Shown: positions 53,819-62,414 of the stretch, piece by piece
How positions within the stretch are numbered: the first letter of the stretch is position 1
Layout: each line of letters opens with the position of its first letter
From: Hoyosella subflava DQS3-9A1
GTDB taxonomy: Bacteria; Actinomycetota; Actinomycetes; Mycobacteriales; Mycobacteriaceae
NCBI RefSeq assembly: GCF_000214175.1
Contig: NC_015564.1
Span: 4,030,001-4,094,000, forward strand
Reading direction: 5' to 3'
Length of the DNA stretch: 64,000 nucleotides
Program-made: the position numbers and the translations under genes
The notes under the pieces: model-generated
Told to the model about the DNA's origin: nothing
The model's database searches: none
The model's input: only the letters and a program-made list of their open reading frames with translations

Positions 53819-55087
53819 ATGACGAACCTGGAACAAGCGCGTCGTGCTGCGGGATCTGGCTATTTGGTCGCAGGCCGCTACCGCCTGCGTTCCAGAATCG
53901 GAAGCGCCGGCAGTGCAGCACCGTGGCTCGCGAAAGATCAACTCCTTGACCGCGATGTCGCCGTCAAGCCAGCGATTGTCACTCCAGGCCTGCCACGGCC
54001 CGCGCTAACCGAGGCGCGCGCCCGCGCACTGAGGGAAGGAAGCGCCGCCGCACGGCTCTCGCATGACAACATCGTCACCCTCTATGACGTCGCACTCGAT
54101 GGTGATGATCCGTGGATGGTGATGGAGTACGTACCCTCCATCGGACTGACGCACGCTCTTCAGCTGAGCAGCCGCCTGACCCCGATGCTTGTTGCCCAAA
54201 TCGGCGCCCAGGTGGCGAACGCGCTGCACGCGGCTCACGGAACGGGTCTTCTGCACCGTGATGTCCACCCGGGCAACGTGCTCATCACGAACGGCCGGAA
54301 CCCTGGACGCGTCAAGCTTGCGGGATTTGGTCTTGCCCAGCCTGCCGATGTCCAGTTCGCCCACCTCAACGTCATCGGCACTCCCGGCTATCTCGCACCC
54401 GAAATTGCGCGAGGAGCGGACGCAACTCCAGCCACAGATGTTTTCTCGCTGGGCGCCACGCTGTACGCCGCTGTCGAAGGGGTGTCCCCGTTCGGGCCTT
54501 CGAATGATCCGATTTCGCAGCTCAACCAGACGATAAGCGGATCTGCTCGCGGGATGGCACGCCGCGACGAATTCTCAGCTGTGGTGGCATCGATGATCGA
54601 CGCGAATCCAGCGAACAGGCCGGGCATCGGCGAGGCGCGCAATGCTCTGGCGGCAATCGCCGCTGGCGACGATGGGACGATCGCCTTCATCTTGTCCGCA
54701 CCACTGCAAATCCCGCCCGGTGAGACGCCCCCCTGGCAGAAAAGATCCGCCTCCCAATTCACGCACGAACGTCCTGCCCGCAACACGCAACGCAGCGCTG
54801 TCAGCGCGAAACTACCCAGCGCTGCGAAATCACAGAGCGCACCGCAAAGCGCGCCTCTCTGGTCCGGCGGAAACACCGCACCCTCACAGCCACCTGCGCC
54901 CCGGTTCAAGCCGCGTCCCATCGTGGTCGACAGCGAACCGGAGCCGGTCACCTACGGGGAGTACGCCGAGGGCGAGCTTGCTGACCTCATGAGCACCAAT
55001 CGGCTGTCATTGATCGTTGCACTGCTCTTGCTCGGTCTTGGTGCGGGTGCTGCGATCATTGTGGGCATCGTTGTGAGCCAGATCTAA
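53819..55087 (+). CDS. Degenerate Ser/Thr protein kinase-like protein with C-terminal membrane anchor
   Basis: A 422-residue protein with an N-terminal Hanks-type kinase domain (about 15-285) and a Pro/Ala/Ser-rich linker. One transmembrane helix lies at the C-terminus (LIVALLLLGLGAGAAIIVGIVV). Lys50 (DVAVK), Glu73, and the catalytic-loop H146-R-D148 with Asn153 are kept. The DFG motif reads A-G-F-G, so its metal-binding Asp is Gly169, and the P-loop (RIGSAGSAAPW) is degenerate. It is probably a pseudokinase or weak kinase. A TACATT box at 53806-53811 places the transcript start near the ATG, so it may be leaderless. Its 3' end overlaps the convergent regulator by 4 bases. Confidence 0.87.
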   Translation: MTNLEQARRAAGSGYLVAGRYRLRSRIGSAGSAAPWLAKDQLLDRDVAVKPAIVTPGLPRPALTEARARALREGSAAARLSHDNIVTLYDVALDGDDPWMVMEYVPSIGLTHALQLSSRLTPMLVAQIGAQVANALHAAHGTGLLHRDVHPGNVLITNGRNPGRVKLAGFGLAQPADVQFAHLNVIGTPGYLAPEIARGADATPATDVFSLGATLYAAVEGVSPFGPSNDPISQLNQTISGSARGMARRDEFSAVVASMIDANPANRPGIGEARNALAAIAAGDDGTIAFILSAPLQIPPGETPPWQKRSASQFTHERPARNTQRSAVSAKLPSAAKSQSAPQSAPLWSGGNTAPSQPPAPRFKPRPIVVDSEPEPVTYGEYAEGELADLMSTNRLSLIVALLLLGLGAGAAIIVGIVVSQI

Positions 55088-55734
55088 CTGATGTGCCTCC
55101 GGTGAGCCCAGCGGGTCAATGCATTGCGGTTTGACTGCTGGGTCTTGCGGAGAACATTGGAGGCGTGGGTTTCGACCGTCTTGATCGAGATGAACAACTC
55201 TTCGGCGATCTCGCGGTATGTGTAGCCCCGTGCGAGCAGTCTCAGCACTTCCAGCTCCCGAGGCGTCAGCGAATCGAGTTCAGGATCGAGTGGAGGCTCG
55301 GGAACCGGCGATTTGCCGGTAAAAGAGTCGAGCACAAATCCCGCGAGACGCGGGCTAAAGACAGCGTCACCCCCGGCGACCCGGCGTACCGCGTCGGCGA
55401 GTTCGGCCCCGGAGATCGTCTTCGTGACGTACCCCCTCGCTCCGGCCCGGATCACCGCAATCACGTCTTCAGCCGCGTCAGAAACGCTGAGCGCGAGGAA
55501 CACCGGCCCTTCGTCAACTTCGCGCAGGACGGAGACGCCGCCACCCTGCGGCATATGCACGTCAAGCAGCACCACGTCGGGCCGGGTCTGGCGGATCCCG
55601 CTGACCGCCTCCACTACCGCCCCCGCCTCGCCAACAATGTCGATGTCGCCTTCGGTGGCAAGTTCCGCCCGCACTCCTGATCGAAAAACCGCGTGGTCAT
55701 CGACCAGAAAGACACGGTAGGTCCGGTCAGTCAT
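55084..55734 (-). CDS. LuxR/NarL-type response regulator, EsrR-like
   Basis: A 216-residue two-component regulator. The receiver domain has VFLVDDHAVFRSG (acidic pocket), Asp58 in VVLLDVHMPQ (phosphoacceptor) and GYVTKTISGAEL (conserved Lys). The C-terminal LuxR helix-turn-helix is LTPRELEVLRLLARGYTYRE through SIKTVETHASNVLRKT. Its ATG overlaps the kinase stop (ATGA). The set matches C. glutamicum EsrISR, which lies near guaA and responds to cell-envelope stress, and also resembles LiaR. Confidence 0.9.
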   Translation of the reverse strand: MTDRTYRVFLVDDHAVFRSGVRAELATEGDIDIVGEAGAVVEAVSGIRQTRPDVVLLDVHMPQGGGVSVLREVDEGPVFLALSVSDAAEDVIAVIRAGARGYVTKTISGAELADAVRRVAGGDAVFSPRLAGFVLDSFTGKSPVPEPPLDPELDSLTPRELEVLRLLARGYTYREIAEELFISIKTVETHASNVLRKTQQSNRNALTRWAHRRHIS

Positions 55735-56948
55735 TCTGTCTCCTCGACTTCGGCATTCGCGTCGTCCCGCTTAAGGTGGATCCGCACCTCAGTACCTTTC
55801 CCGAGTGCCGTGCGGATGTCGACCGAACCGCCGCGCCGTTCGACCCTCTGTCGCACCGATTTCGCGAGTCCCTGGCGGTCCGATGGCACACCCTCAGGGT
55901 CAAACCCCTTCCCGCGGTCACGCACAAACACGCTTACTTTTTGCGGCTCCACCTCCGCGAACAAATCTATGTTCGATTCACCAGAATGCTTGGCGGCGTT
56001 CACTAATGCCTCTCGCGCCGCACCGAGTAGCGCCACGTGCGACGGTGAGTCACTGATTCTGAGATCCCCCACCGTGACCGGCTGAATCGTGACACCGTAC
56101 TGGTCCTCAACCTCGCCCGCAAGCGACTTGAGCGCCGCTGCCAGACTCTCCGGACTGTCTGATTCTGCGCTGAACAACCAACGCCGAAGCTCACGTTCCT
56201 GCATCCTGGCGAGTCTTTGTACCTCCGCGGGGCGTTCTGAACGCTTCTGAATCAGAGCAAGCGTCTGCAGCACGGAATCGTGCAAATGTGAGGCAATTTC
56301 GTCGCGTTCCTCGGTGCGGATGCGCGCGGCGCGCTCCTCATTCAGCGCACGCCACATCCGCAGCCACAACGGGATAGTCAGGACGGCGACACCAGCAAGG
56401 GTCACCAGCACCGCCATCAATGACGACCTCAACGCGCCGAAGTCGACCTGCCCCAGCCAAATGACCGAAAGCCCCAAGACGACGAGTGTGACGCCGCCAA
56501 TCACGCGAGCCCACGTCAGCGCTGTCGGTCTCTGCGAAAGGCCCAGCATCGACCGCGGCGCTCCCGTGTCGAACTCGCGCCACACCAGCGCCGCGCCCGC
56601 AACTGCGACAAGCACCGGAACCAGCACTGCACCCAGCGCACCACTGGACAACAGCCCGAAACCGACTGCTACCGCGCCGCCAATGGTGGCGAGACCGATT
56701 GCCTGGCGTCGCCGCTCCGGACTCAGCGGCTCCGTATCATTGCCAGGCGGGGTAAGGATCCAGAGCAAACCGTAAACGACCACACCAATGCCCGCAGCGG
56801 CGCTCAGCAGGACAAACGCTAACCGGACCTTCTGTTCGTCGGCACCGAGATGGTCCGCGACGCCCCCGGCGACACCACCGACAACCCGGGCTCGAACACG
56901 CCGGTACAGGACCGGCTGGGACGGGTCAGGGCGCAGGGCAGGGTTCAC
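55731..56948 (-). CDS. PspC-domain sensor histidine kinase, EsrS-like
   Basis: A 405-residue membrane histidine kinase. An N-terminal PspC domain (RARVVGGVAGGVADHLGADEQKVRLAF) is followed by several membrane helices to about residue 197. The HisKA_3 dimerisation box is RDEIASHLHDSVLQTLALIQ with His223 as phosphoacceptor. The HATPase domain has EALVNAAKHSGES (N box) and VRDRGKGFDPEG (G1). Little lies outside the membrane, so it is probably an intramembrane-sensing kinase for envelope damage. GTG start at 56948. Divergent from the PspC protein gene. Confidence 0.9.
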   Translation of the reverse strand: MNPALRPDPSQPVLYRRVRARVVGGVAGGVADHLGADEQKVRLAFVLLSAAAGIGVVVYGLLWILTPPGNDTEPLSPERRRQAIGLATIGGAVAVGFGLLSSGALGAVLVPVLVAVAGAALVWREFDTGAPRSMLGLSQRPTALTWARVIGGVTLVVLGLSVIWLGQVDFGALRSSLMAVLVTLAGVAVLTIPLWLRMWRALNEERAARIRTEERDEIASHLHDSVLQTLALIQKRSERPAEVQRLARMQERELRRWLFSAESDSPESLAAALKSLAGEVEDQYGVTIQPVTVGDLRISDSPSHVALLGAAREALVNAAKHSGESNIDLFAEVEPQKVSVFVRDRGKGFDPEGVPSDRQGLAKSVRQRVERRGGSVDIRTALGKGTEVRIHLKRDDANAEVEETE

Positions 56949-57100
56949 GGTTCGATCCTGACATGATCAGAGGCTGGTCGGCATCAGGGCTCCACCCTGA
57001 TCCGCCCCCTCAGGGTAATCCCCACCGTCGCATCCGAATCGGTGGAAGATCAGGGAAACACCTGATGTTGCGCGAGGGCGGCGGCGAGCATCATTAATTC

Positions 57101-58510
57101 ATGACCACGACGAGCTTCAGTGACCAGGTCAACGACCTATGGCGCACGCGCCCAGCACGACTGAGCCACACCGGGAAAATCGCGGGAGTGTGCTCTGGTT
57201 TCGGCCACCGATACCAGGTAGATCCCGTTCTCGTCCGCGTAGCGTTCATTGTGTCCGCCTTCTTCGGCGGCGCAGGCATCGTCCTTTACCTCGCCGGGTG
57301 GCTGCTGCTTCCAAAAGATGCGGATCAGACCTCGTCTGGCGAGTCATTAATTGGCCGGGGATCGAGCTCGCAATCCCAGCCAAGCACGGTCGTGCTCGTT
57401 GTCGCCCTTGCCATCGCGGTGAGCATCTTCGCACCGGTAGGGCTCGGCGCCGGCGGTTCCGGGCTCGTCAGCCTCGCACTGATGCTCGTCGGCTGGTGGC
57501 TGCTCTACCAGCGGCAACCCACCCCGCCTCCGCTGCCCGGTTACGTGACCGCGTGGACACCGCCGACCGTTCCGCCACACACCTGGGGACAGCCCAGCCC
57601 CGGCGCCTGGACAGCGCCCCATCAGACCGCGGAACCCCATACCACGCCGCCATCCCCGCATGCCTCCACCCCGGAGCAGACGTCAGCACCACGCGCGGCC
57701 CAGCCAGCTGCGACGTCCGGCAGCGATGCGACTGCGCACACTGAACGAATGGCGCAGACGCCCCCTGTGACGCCCTCAGCGATGACGACGCGCCCTGCAG
57801 GAACTGGTGTGCACGAGGCGGCCACCACCCGCCACCAGCCACCGTCGTGGGATCCGCTCGGCGTTGCACCCTTCGCGTGGGATCTCCCCGAGCCGGCTCC
57901 CGCCCACCTGCCCGTAGTAGTCAAACCGCGCTCACGCTTGACGGCCGTGACCTTAGGACTCGCGATCATTCTCGCCGCGGTTCTGACCGCACTGGCGCTC
58001 ACTGCCGGAACGACCTGGCTGACTCCGGGACGTATCGGCGCGGCAACGCTCGCCGTCGTTGGTGCCGGACTACTTGTCGGGGCGTTCCGCGGCGTCGGCC
58101 ACGGACTTGTTCCCGTAGCCGCGCCCTTGGCTGGCTTCGTCATCATCGCGACAATCGCCGCTCCGATCGACTTCTCCTACTTCCAGGCCGGCGTGGGTGA
58201 GCGCACATACCAGCCCGCAACGGTCAGTGACCTGCAACCCGAGTATCGACTCGGGCTGGGTAGCCTCACCCTCGACCTCCGCGATCTCGATCTCACGGAA
58301 AGCGCGACTATCGATGCGTCCGTGGGGATGGGTGAACTGATCGTCCATGTCCCCGACGACATCAACGTGCGTACCTCATGCGCAGTCCAGATGGGTGAAA
58401 TGGCCTGCCCCAATCAGGGCCTCTCACTGGGCGCAGGAACTGAAGATGCCCCCGAACTCACGGTCAGTGCCTCGGTGACGACCGGAAAGGTTGAGATCCT
58501 CCATGGCTGA
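57101..58510 (+). CDS. PspC-domain membrane protein, EsrI-like
   Basis: A 469-residue protein. A PspC domain lies at about residues 20-70 (HTGKIAGVCSGFGHRYQVDPVLVRVAF and FFGGAGIVLYLAGWLLLP). Two short helices follow, then a long Pro/Thr/Ala-rich cytoplasmic or exported linker (about 135-260), three more helices, and a C-terminal beta-rich domain. That domain (LGLGSLTLDLRDLDL and VGMGELIVHVPDDINV) resembles the LiaF/DUF2154 adhesin-like fold. It is divergent from the kinase gene and should be the inhibitor-type third component of the stress system. Confidence 0.87.
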   Translation: MTTTSFSDQVNDLWRTRPARLSHTGKIAGVCSGFGHRYQVDPVLVRVAFIVSAFFGGAGIVLYLAGWLLLPKDADQTSSGESLIGRGSSSQSQPSTVVLVVALAIAVSIFAPVGLGAGGSGLVSLALMLVGWWLLYQRQPTPPPLPGYVTAWTPPTVPPHTWGQPSPGAWTAPHQTAEPHTTPPSPHASTPEQTSAPRAAQPAATSGSDATAHTERMAQTPPVTPSAMTTRPAGTGVHEAATTRHQPPSWDPLGVAPFAWDLPEPAPAHLPVVVKPRSRLTAVTLGLAIILAAVLTALALTAGTTWLTPGRIGAATLAVVGAGLLVGAFRGVGHGLVPVAAPLAGFVIIATIAAPIDFSYFQAGVGERTYQPATVSDLQPEYRLGLGSLTLDLRDLDLTESATIDASVGMGELIVHVPDDINVRTSCAVQMGEMACPNQGLSLGAGTEDAPELTVSASVTTGKVEILHG

Positions 58511-58730
58511 AAACCGGAACTCCGACTCTCACAGCAACGGCACCGTAAGCCGATTTTCCCCGCTGCTGCTCCTCACAGCCGCCGGCTCACTGATGGTCAG
58601 TGTCTGGGCTCTGGCCGATCCTGGTGGTGACGCGGGCGCCCTGCGCACCCTACCCTGGATCCTCATCGCCCTTGCCCTGGTCATCGGCCTCGTACTCGTG
58701 TTAGCACCGGTTAATCGCCGGAACAACTGA
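58503..58730 (+). CDS. Small two-helix membrane protein
   Basis: A 75-residue protein with a polar N-terminus (AENRNSDSHSNGTVSRF) and two hydrophobic segments, FSPLLLLTAAGSLMVSVWAL and LPWILIALALVIGLVLVLAP. The ATG at 58503 overlaps the PspC gene stop by 8 bases, so it is translationally coupled and is likely part of the same envelope-stress unit. A perfect stem-loop terminator follows. Family unknown to me. Confidence 0.75.
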   Translation: MAENRNSDSHSNGTVSRFSPLLLLTAAGSLMVSVWALADPGGDAGALRTLPWILIALALVIGLVLVLAPVNRRNN

Positions 58731-58733
58731 ATA

Positions 58734-58774
58734 ACCATGAGAGGCACAGAGTTATCGACTGGGCCTCTCATGGT
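58734..58774 (+). terminator. Stem-loop terminator between convergent genes
   Basis: ACCATGAGAGGC (58734-58745) and GCCTCTCATGGT (58763-58774) form a perfect 12-base stem with a 17-base loop. It follows the small membrane protein stop by 3 bases and contains the stop of the convergent PAP2 gene in its loop, so it may serve both strands. No T-tract. Confidence 0.75.
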
Positions 58775-59693
58775 GCTCGGTCGGCGGGCTCCCCACATCG
58801 ATTCGCCGCCACGACCACCAGAACGCCAGGGCCGTCAACCCTGAAGCTCCTGCTGCGAGACCGTGCAGCGCAAGATACATGTTGTAATCCAGCACTTCGT
58901 CAGGCGCGGTGGGGAGTTCGCTGAGCAGCAGTAGTAGCACACCCAATCCCAGCGAAACCACCGTGCTCAGCGCTAGGGGCGCCACCACGAACAGGACCCG
59001 CAATGGAAAGCGGCCCCCAACCACCCGGACCAGAGCTCCCCGCTGGACCAGCGCGATGGTGACGAGGCACGCGACACCAAAGGCGACGAGGTCGGCACCG
59101 AGCGTGTCGCTGAATCGGTGCCATTTCGACGTCAGCGTATGCGCACCGATCGCCACGGCGAAAAACGCACCGAAGAACATCGCCACACCGCGCCACCTGA
59201 ACGGCACGACGATCAGCAGCGCGAACAACACCGACATGGCGATCGTTGTATGCCCGCTAGGAAAGCTATTGATCGTGTAGGGGCCAGTGACTTCGATCAA
59301 CTCTGGTCGCGGCAGCACAAATCGCTTGAGCACCTGTGTAATCAGCGACGAGCCCACGATGATTGCTGACGCCGCGATCGCGAGGTCAACGCGTCGGCGC
59401 AACAAGGCCACCACAACAACCAGCAAGGAGACAACAGCGAGCGACGTCTCCGTGATCGCGTTCAGGGCAGAATCCGCCTCAACCACCAGTGCGGCGTCCA
59501 CCTGATCCGCTCCCCGCAACGCGGCATTCTCGATGTAGTGGCCGCGCGACGTCAGAACGGATACCGCATAAGTGACCCAGAATCCCGCAAATGCCAGTAT
59601 CCCCAAGACGAGCCACTTCGTGCTACCGGTCACGGGCGGACCGGTAGCACTCTGCACATGCGCCGATCGTTGCGCGGTAGCCGGTTCGGTCAT
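58752..59693 (-). CDS. PAP2-superfamily phosphatase
   Basis: A 313-residue membrane phosphatase of the type 2 phosphatidic acid phosphatase superfamily. The motif K-x6-R-P is VLKRFVLPRPE, PSGH is NSFPSGHTTIAMSV, and the third motif is SKWHRFSDTLGAD with the catalytic His and Asp. At least six membrane helices are present. Substrates could be phosphatidic acid, phosphatidylglycerophosphate or polyprenyl pyrophosphate; in this cell-envelope neighbourhood a lipid carrier phosphatase is plausible. It starts 23 bases past the guaA stop. Confidence 0.87.
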   Translation of the reverse strand: MTEPATAQRSAHVQSATGPPVTGSTKWLVLGILAFAGFWVTYAVSVLTSRGHYIENAALRGADQVDAALVVEADSALNAITETSLAVVSLLVVVVALLRRRVDLAIAASAIIVGSSLITQVLKRFVLPRPELIEVTGPYTINSFPSGHTTIAMSVLFALLIVVPFRWRGVAMFFGAFFAVAIGAHTLTSKWHRFSDTLGADLVAFGVACLVTIALVQRGALVRVVGGRFPLRVLFVVAPLALSTVVSLGLGVLLLLLSELPTAPDEVLDYNMYLALHGLAAGASGLTALAFWWSWRRIDVGSPPTEHHERPSR

Positions 59694-59716
59694 ATTCAGG
59701 CCCTATCGCCGCGGTC

Positions 59717-61288
59717 TCACTCCCACTCGATCGTTCCGGGAGGCTTACTGGTCACGTCGAGGACCACACGATTGACGTCGGCGACCTCGTTGGTAATACG
59801 CGTCGATACGCGTTCGAGGACTTCGTAGGGAATACGAGTCCAGTCCGCAGTCATCGCATCTTCGCTACTGACGGGACGCAGCACAATCGGATGGCCGTAG
59901 GTGCGCCCGTCCCCCTGTACGCCGACACTGCGTACATCAGCGAGAAGAACGACTGGGCACTGCCAGATCTGCCGGTCGAGTCCGGCGCTGGTGAGTTCTT
60001 CACGAACGATCGCATCTGCCTGGCGCAGCGTTGCCAAGCGGTCGGCCGTCACCTCCCCCACGATGCGGATCGCCAGCCCGGGGCCCGGAAATGGCTGACG
60101 CTGCACAATGTCCTCAGGCAGCCCCAATTCCCGCCCCACCGCACGCACCTCGTCCTTGAACAGCAGGCGCAGTGGCTCGACGAGCGTGAATTGCAGATCC
60201 TCCGGCAAGCCGCCAACGTTGTGATGGCTCTTGATGTTGGCAGTTCCGCTGCCACCTCCCGATTCGACTACGTCGGGGTACAGCGTGCCCTGAACGAGAA
60301 AGTCCACGGTATCGCCGTGCGTCGCATTTTCGCCGAGCACTTCTGAGACGGCACCTTCAAATGACCGGATGAACTCGCGGCCGATGATTTTGCGCTTGGC
60401 CTCGGGGTCGGAAACCCCGGCAAGCTCGCGGAGGAACGTCTCGGCGGCATCCACCGTCACAAGATTCGCTCCCGTGGCCTTCACGAAGTCATGCTCAACC
60501 TGCTCGCGCTCACCTGCACGCAGCAGCCCGTGGTCGACGAATACACACGTCAGCCGGTCGCCGATGGCACGCTGCACAAGTGCCGCCGCCACCGCGGAAT
60601 CGACGCCACCAGAAAGCCCACAGATCGCACGACCATCACCAACGTGCTCGCGGACCTGCTCGACGAGCGCCTCAGCGATGTTCGCGGGTGTCCATACTGG
60701 TTCGATGTCGGCGATCTCATGCAGGAACCGGGACAGCACCTGCTGGCCGTGGGGCGAGTGAAGCACCTCCGGGTGGTACTGAACACCGGCAAGTTTCCGC
60801 GCGCGGTCCTCAAACGCTGCGACCGGCGCGCCTTCACTTGTCGCGGTCACCTCAAACCCCTTGGGGGCGCCAGTCACCGCGTCACCATGGCTCATCCAGA
60901 CCGGCTGGTTCACGGGAAGGCCGTCGTGCAGCACCCCGCCGGATACCGTCAACTGGGTGCGGCCATACTCACGGGTACCCGTGTGCGCCACTTCTCCGCC
61001 AAGCGCCTGCGCCATCGCCTGAAACCCGTAACAGATACCGAAGACCGGGACCTCGAGATCAAACAGGGCCGGGTCGAGCGCGGGTGCCCCTTCCGCGTAG
61101 ACGCTCGATGGGCCACCGGATAGGACAACCGCCCGCGGATTCTTCGCCGCAATCTCCGAGATGGAGGCCGTATGCGGAAGAACCTCGGAGTAGACGCGCG
61201 CTTCGCGCACCCTGCGCGCAATGAGCTGCGCGTACTGGGCACCGAAGTCAATGACGATGACGGGACGGTCCTGGGCGGTTTCAGTCAC
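59717..61288 (-). CDS. guaA: GMP synthase (glutamine-hydrolysing)
   Basis: A 523-residue enzyme making GMP from XMP. The class I glutamine amidotransferase domain has Cys86 in [10 protein letters not shown] and the His/Glu pair in [10 protein letters not shown]. The ATP-pyrophosphatase domain has [16 protein letters not shown] (PP-loop). The C-terminal dimerisation domain has [12 protein letters not shown]-like [16 protein letters not shown] and ends [14 protein letters not shown] start at 61288. In M. tuberculosis guaA is also near imuA'-imuB. Confidence 0.97.
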   Translation of the reverse strand: MTETAQDRPVIVIDFGAQYAQLIARRVREARVYSEVLPHTASISEIAAKNPRAVVLSGGPSSVYAEGAPALDPALFDLEVPVFGICYGFQAMAQALGGEVAHTGTREYGRTQLTVSGGVLHDGLPVNQPVWMSHGDAVTGAPKGFEVTATSEGAPVAAFEDRARKLAGVQYHPEVLHSPHGQQVLSRFLHEIADIEPVWTPANIAEALVEQVREHVGDGRAICGLSGGVDSAVAAALVQRAIGDRLTCVFVDHGLLRAGEREQVEHDFVKATGANLVTVDAAETFLRELAGVSDPEAKRKIIGREFIRSFEGAVSEVLGENATHGDTVDFLVQGTLYPDVVESGGGSGTANIKSHHNVGGLPEDLQFTLVEPLRLLFKDEVRAVGRELGLPEDIVQRQPFPGPGLAIRIVGEVTADRLATLRQADAIVREELTSAGLDRQIWQCPVVLLADVRSVGVQGDGRTYGHPIVLRPVSSEDAMTADWTRIPYEVLERVSTRITNEVADVNRVVLDVTSKPPGTIEWE

Positions 61289-61400
61289 CCGGACAGTCTA
61301 AGGCACCTTCAGACCCCGCTCCCTCCCGCGAGTTGCCCGCGTGAATCACCTTCCAGCGGGCCGAGAATAGGGAGAGCCGTTGCCGGGCTGACTTGCGCAG

Positions 61401-61871
61401 TTACTGATCGACGCGATCTCTCTCTGGGCGCAGTAACCGGATGGCGGCGACACCCGCGAGAACTCCACCACCGAACACGAAGACCAGTCCGGGGCCCGGC
61501 ATCCAACCGCCAACCCCAACCAAGTTCAGCACATGCACCAACTGCCACACCGGGAGCACCACGCAGACCACGGCCATCAGCGCGGCCTGTACGCCGGCGA
61601 CCCTCCGCAGCGCCGCTGGAAGCACCGCCCCCGCGAGGCCTAATAGAGCCACATAGAAGGTCCACAAGCCGGGACCACGTGCCCCAGACACGTTCTCGAT
61701 CGCGGTCGAGACCCACGGCAGAAACGATCCGAACAGCACCATCGCCACAGCTCCTGCCAGCTGTCGGCGCCCCGGCACGACGGGTCGTTTCGCCGTGCCT
61801 TTCGAAGTGGGTTTCTGGCTGCCCACGCGTGTGGCCTCCGTGGTCTGGTGGGGTTTCGTCTTCTGGGCCAT
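61401..61871 (-). CDS. Small membrane protein of unknown function
   Basis: A 156-residue protein with a basic, polar N-terminal tail of about 35 residues (HQTTEATRVGSQKPTSKGTA) followed by four hydrophobic segments: LAGAVAMVLFGSFLPWV, LWTFYVALLGLAGAVLPAA, AALMAVVCVVLPVWQLV and GLVFVFGGGVLAGVAAI. I do not recognise the family. It lies 112 bases upstream of guaA on the same strand. The 264-base region on its other side holds the symporter promoter. Confidence 0.75.
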   Translation of the reverse strand: MAQKTKPHQTTEATRVGSQKPTSKGTAKRPVVPGRRQLAGAVAMVLFGSFLPWVSTAIENVSGARGPGLWTFYVALLGLAGAVLPAALRRVAGVQAALMAVVCVVLPVWQLVHVLNLVGVGGWMPGPGLVFVFGGGVLAGVAAIRLLRPERDRVDQ

Positions 61872-62048
61872 GGCCCGACTGTACGGTCCTCCGCACGCAC
61901 CATCGTGTCATTTGCAGCCGCCGGTCGTGAGACGAATGGTCGAGCAGGTGCGCTGAACGGTCGGTTAACAGTGGCGAACGGTGCATACCCGGCAACGGCC
62001 GATATCACACACCGTTGGACGCATTTTCCATACCGCCCACCGACACTC

Positions 62049-62062
62049 GTGACTCGTGTCAC
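62049..62062 (+). promoter_or_regulatory. Crp/GlxR-like cAMP-receptor site before the symporter operon
   Basis: GTGACTCGTGTCAC fits the GTGA-N6-TCAC core of actinobacterial Crp/GlxR sites, and the next base A extends it to TCACA. It lies 74 bases upstream of the DUF4212 start. This suggests cAMP-dependent control of solute uptake. Not tested. Confidence 0.5.
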
Positions 62063-62135
62063 ACTTTTCTATTGACCCGCGTGCTTCCGCCCGGGTTTTC
62101 TGTCGCCACGAACCCCCATCCCCGGGAGGACAAAG

Positions 62136-62414
62136 ATGGACGAACAGGCGCGCCGCACCTATTGGCGCAAAAACCTACGGCTAATGGCAGTACTCCTGAC
62201 GATCTGGGCCCTAGTGTCGTTCGGCGCCGGGATCCTCTTTGCCGATCTGCTGAACAACATCGTGATCGCCGGATTCCCCCTTGGATTCTGGTTCGCGAAC
62301 CAAGGCTCAATCCTGGTCTTCCTCGGACTCGTCGCGTTCTATGTCTGGCGTATGGACAAGCTCGACGCCGCGTTCGGGATCCACGACTACGAGAGCGATG
62401 TGCACCACTCATGA
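62136..62414 (+). CDS. DUF4212 small subunit of a sodium/solute symporter
   Basis: A 92-residue membrane protein with two helices: NLRLMAVLLTIWALVSFGAG and ILVFLGLVAFYVWRMD, with LNNIVIAGFPLGFWFANQGS between. The N-terminal ARRTYWRKNLRLM and C-terminal Y-VWRMDKLD pattern are characteristic of DUF4212 proteins, which are encoded next to VC_2705-type symporters. The ATG follows GGGAGGA. Its stop overlaps the symporter start by 4 bases (ATGA). Confidence 0.9.
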   Translation: MDEQARRTYWRKNLRLMAVLLTIWALVSFGAGILFADLLNNIVIAGFPLGFWFANQGSILVFLGLVAFYVWRMDKLDAAFGIHDYESDVHHS

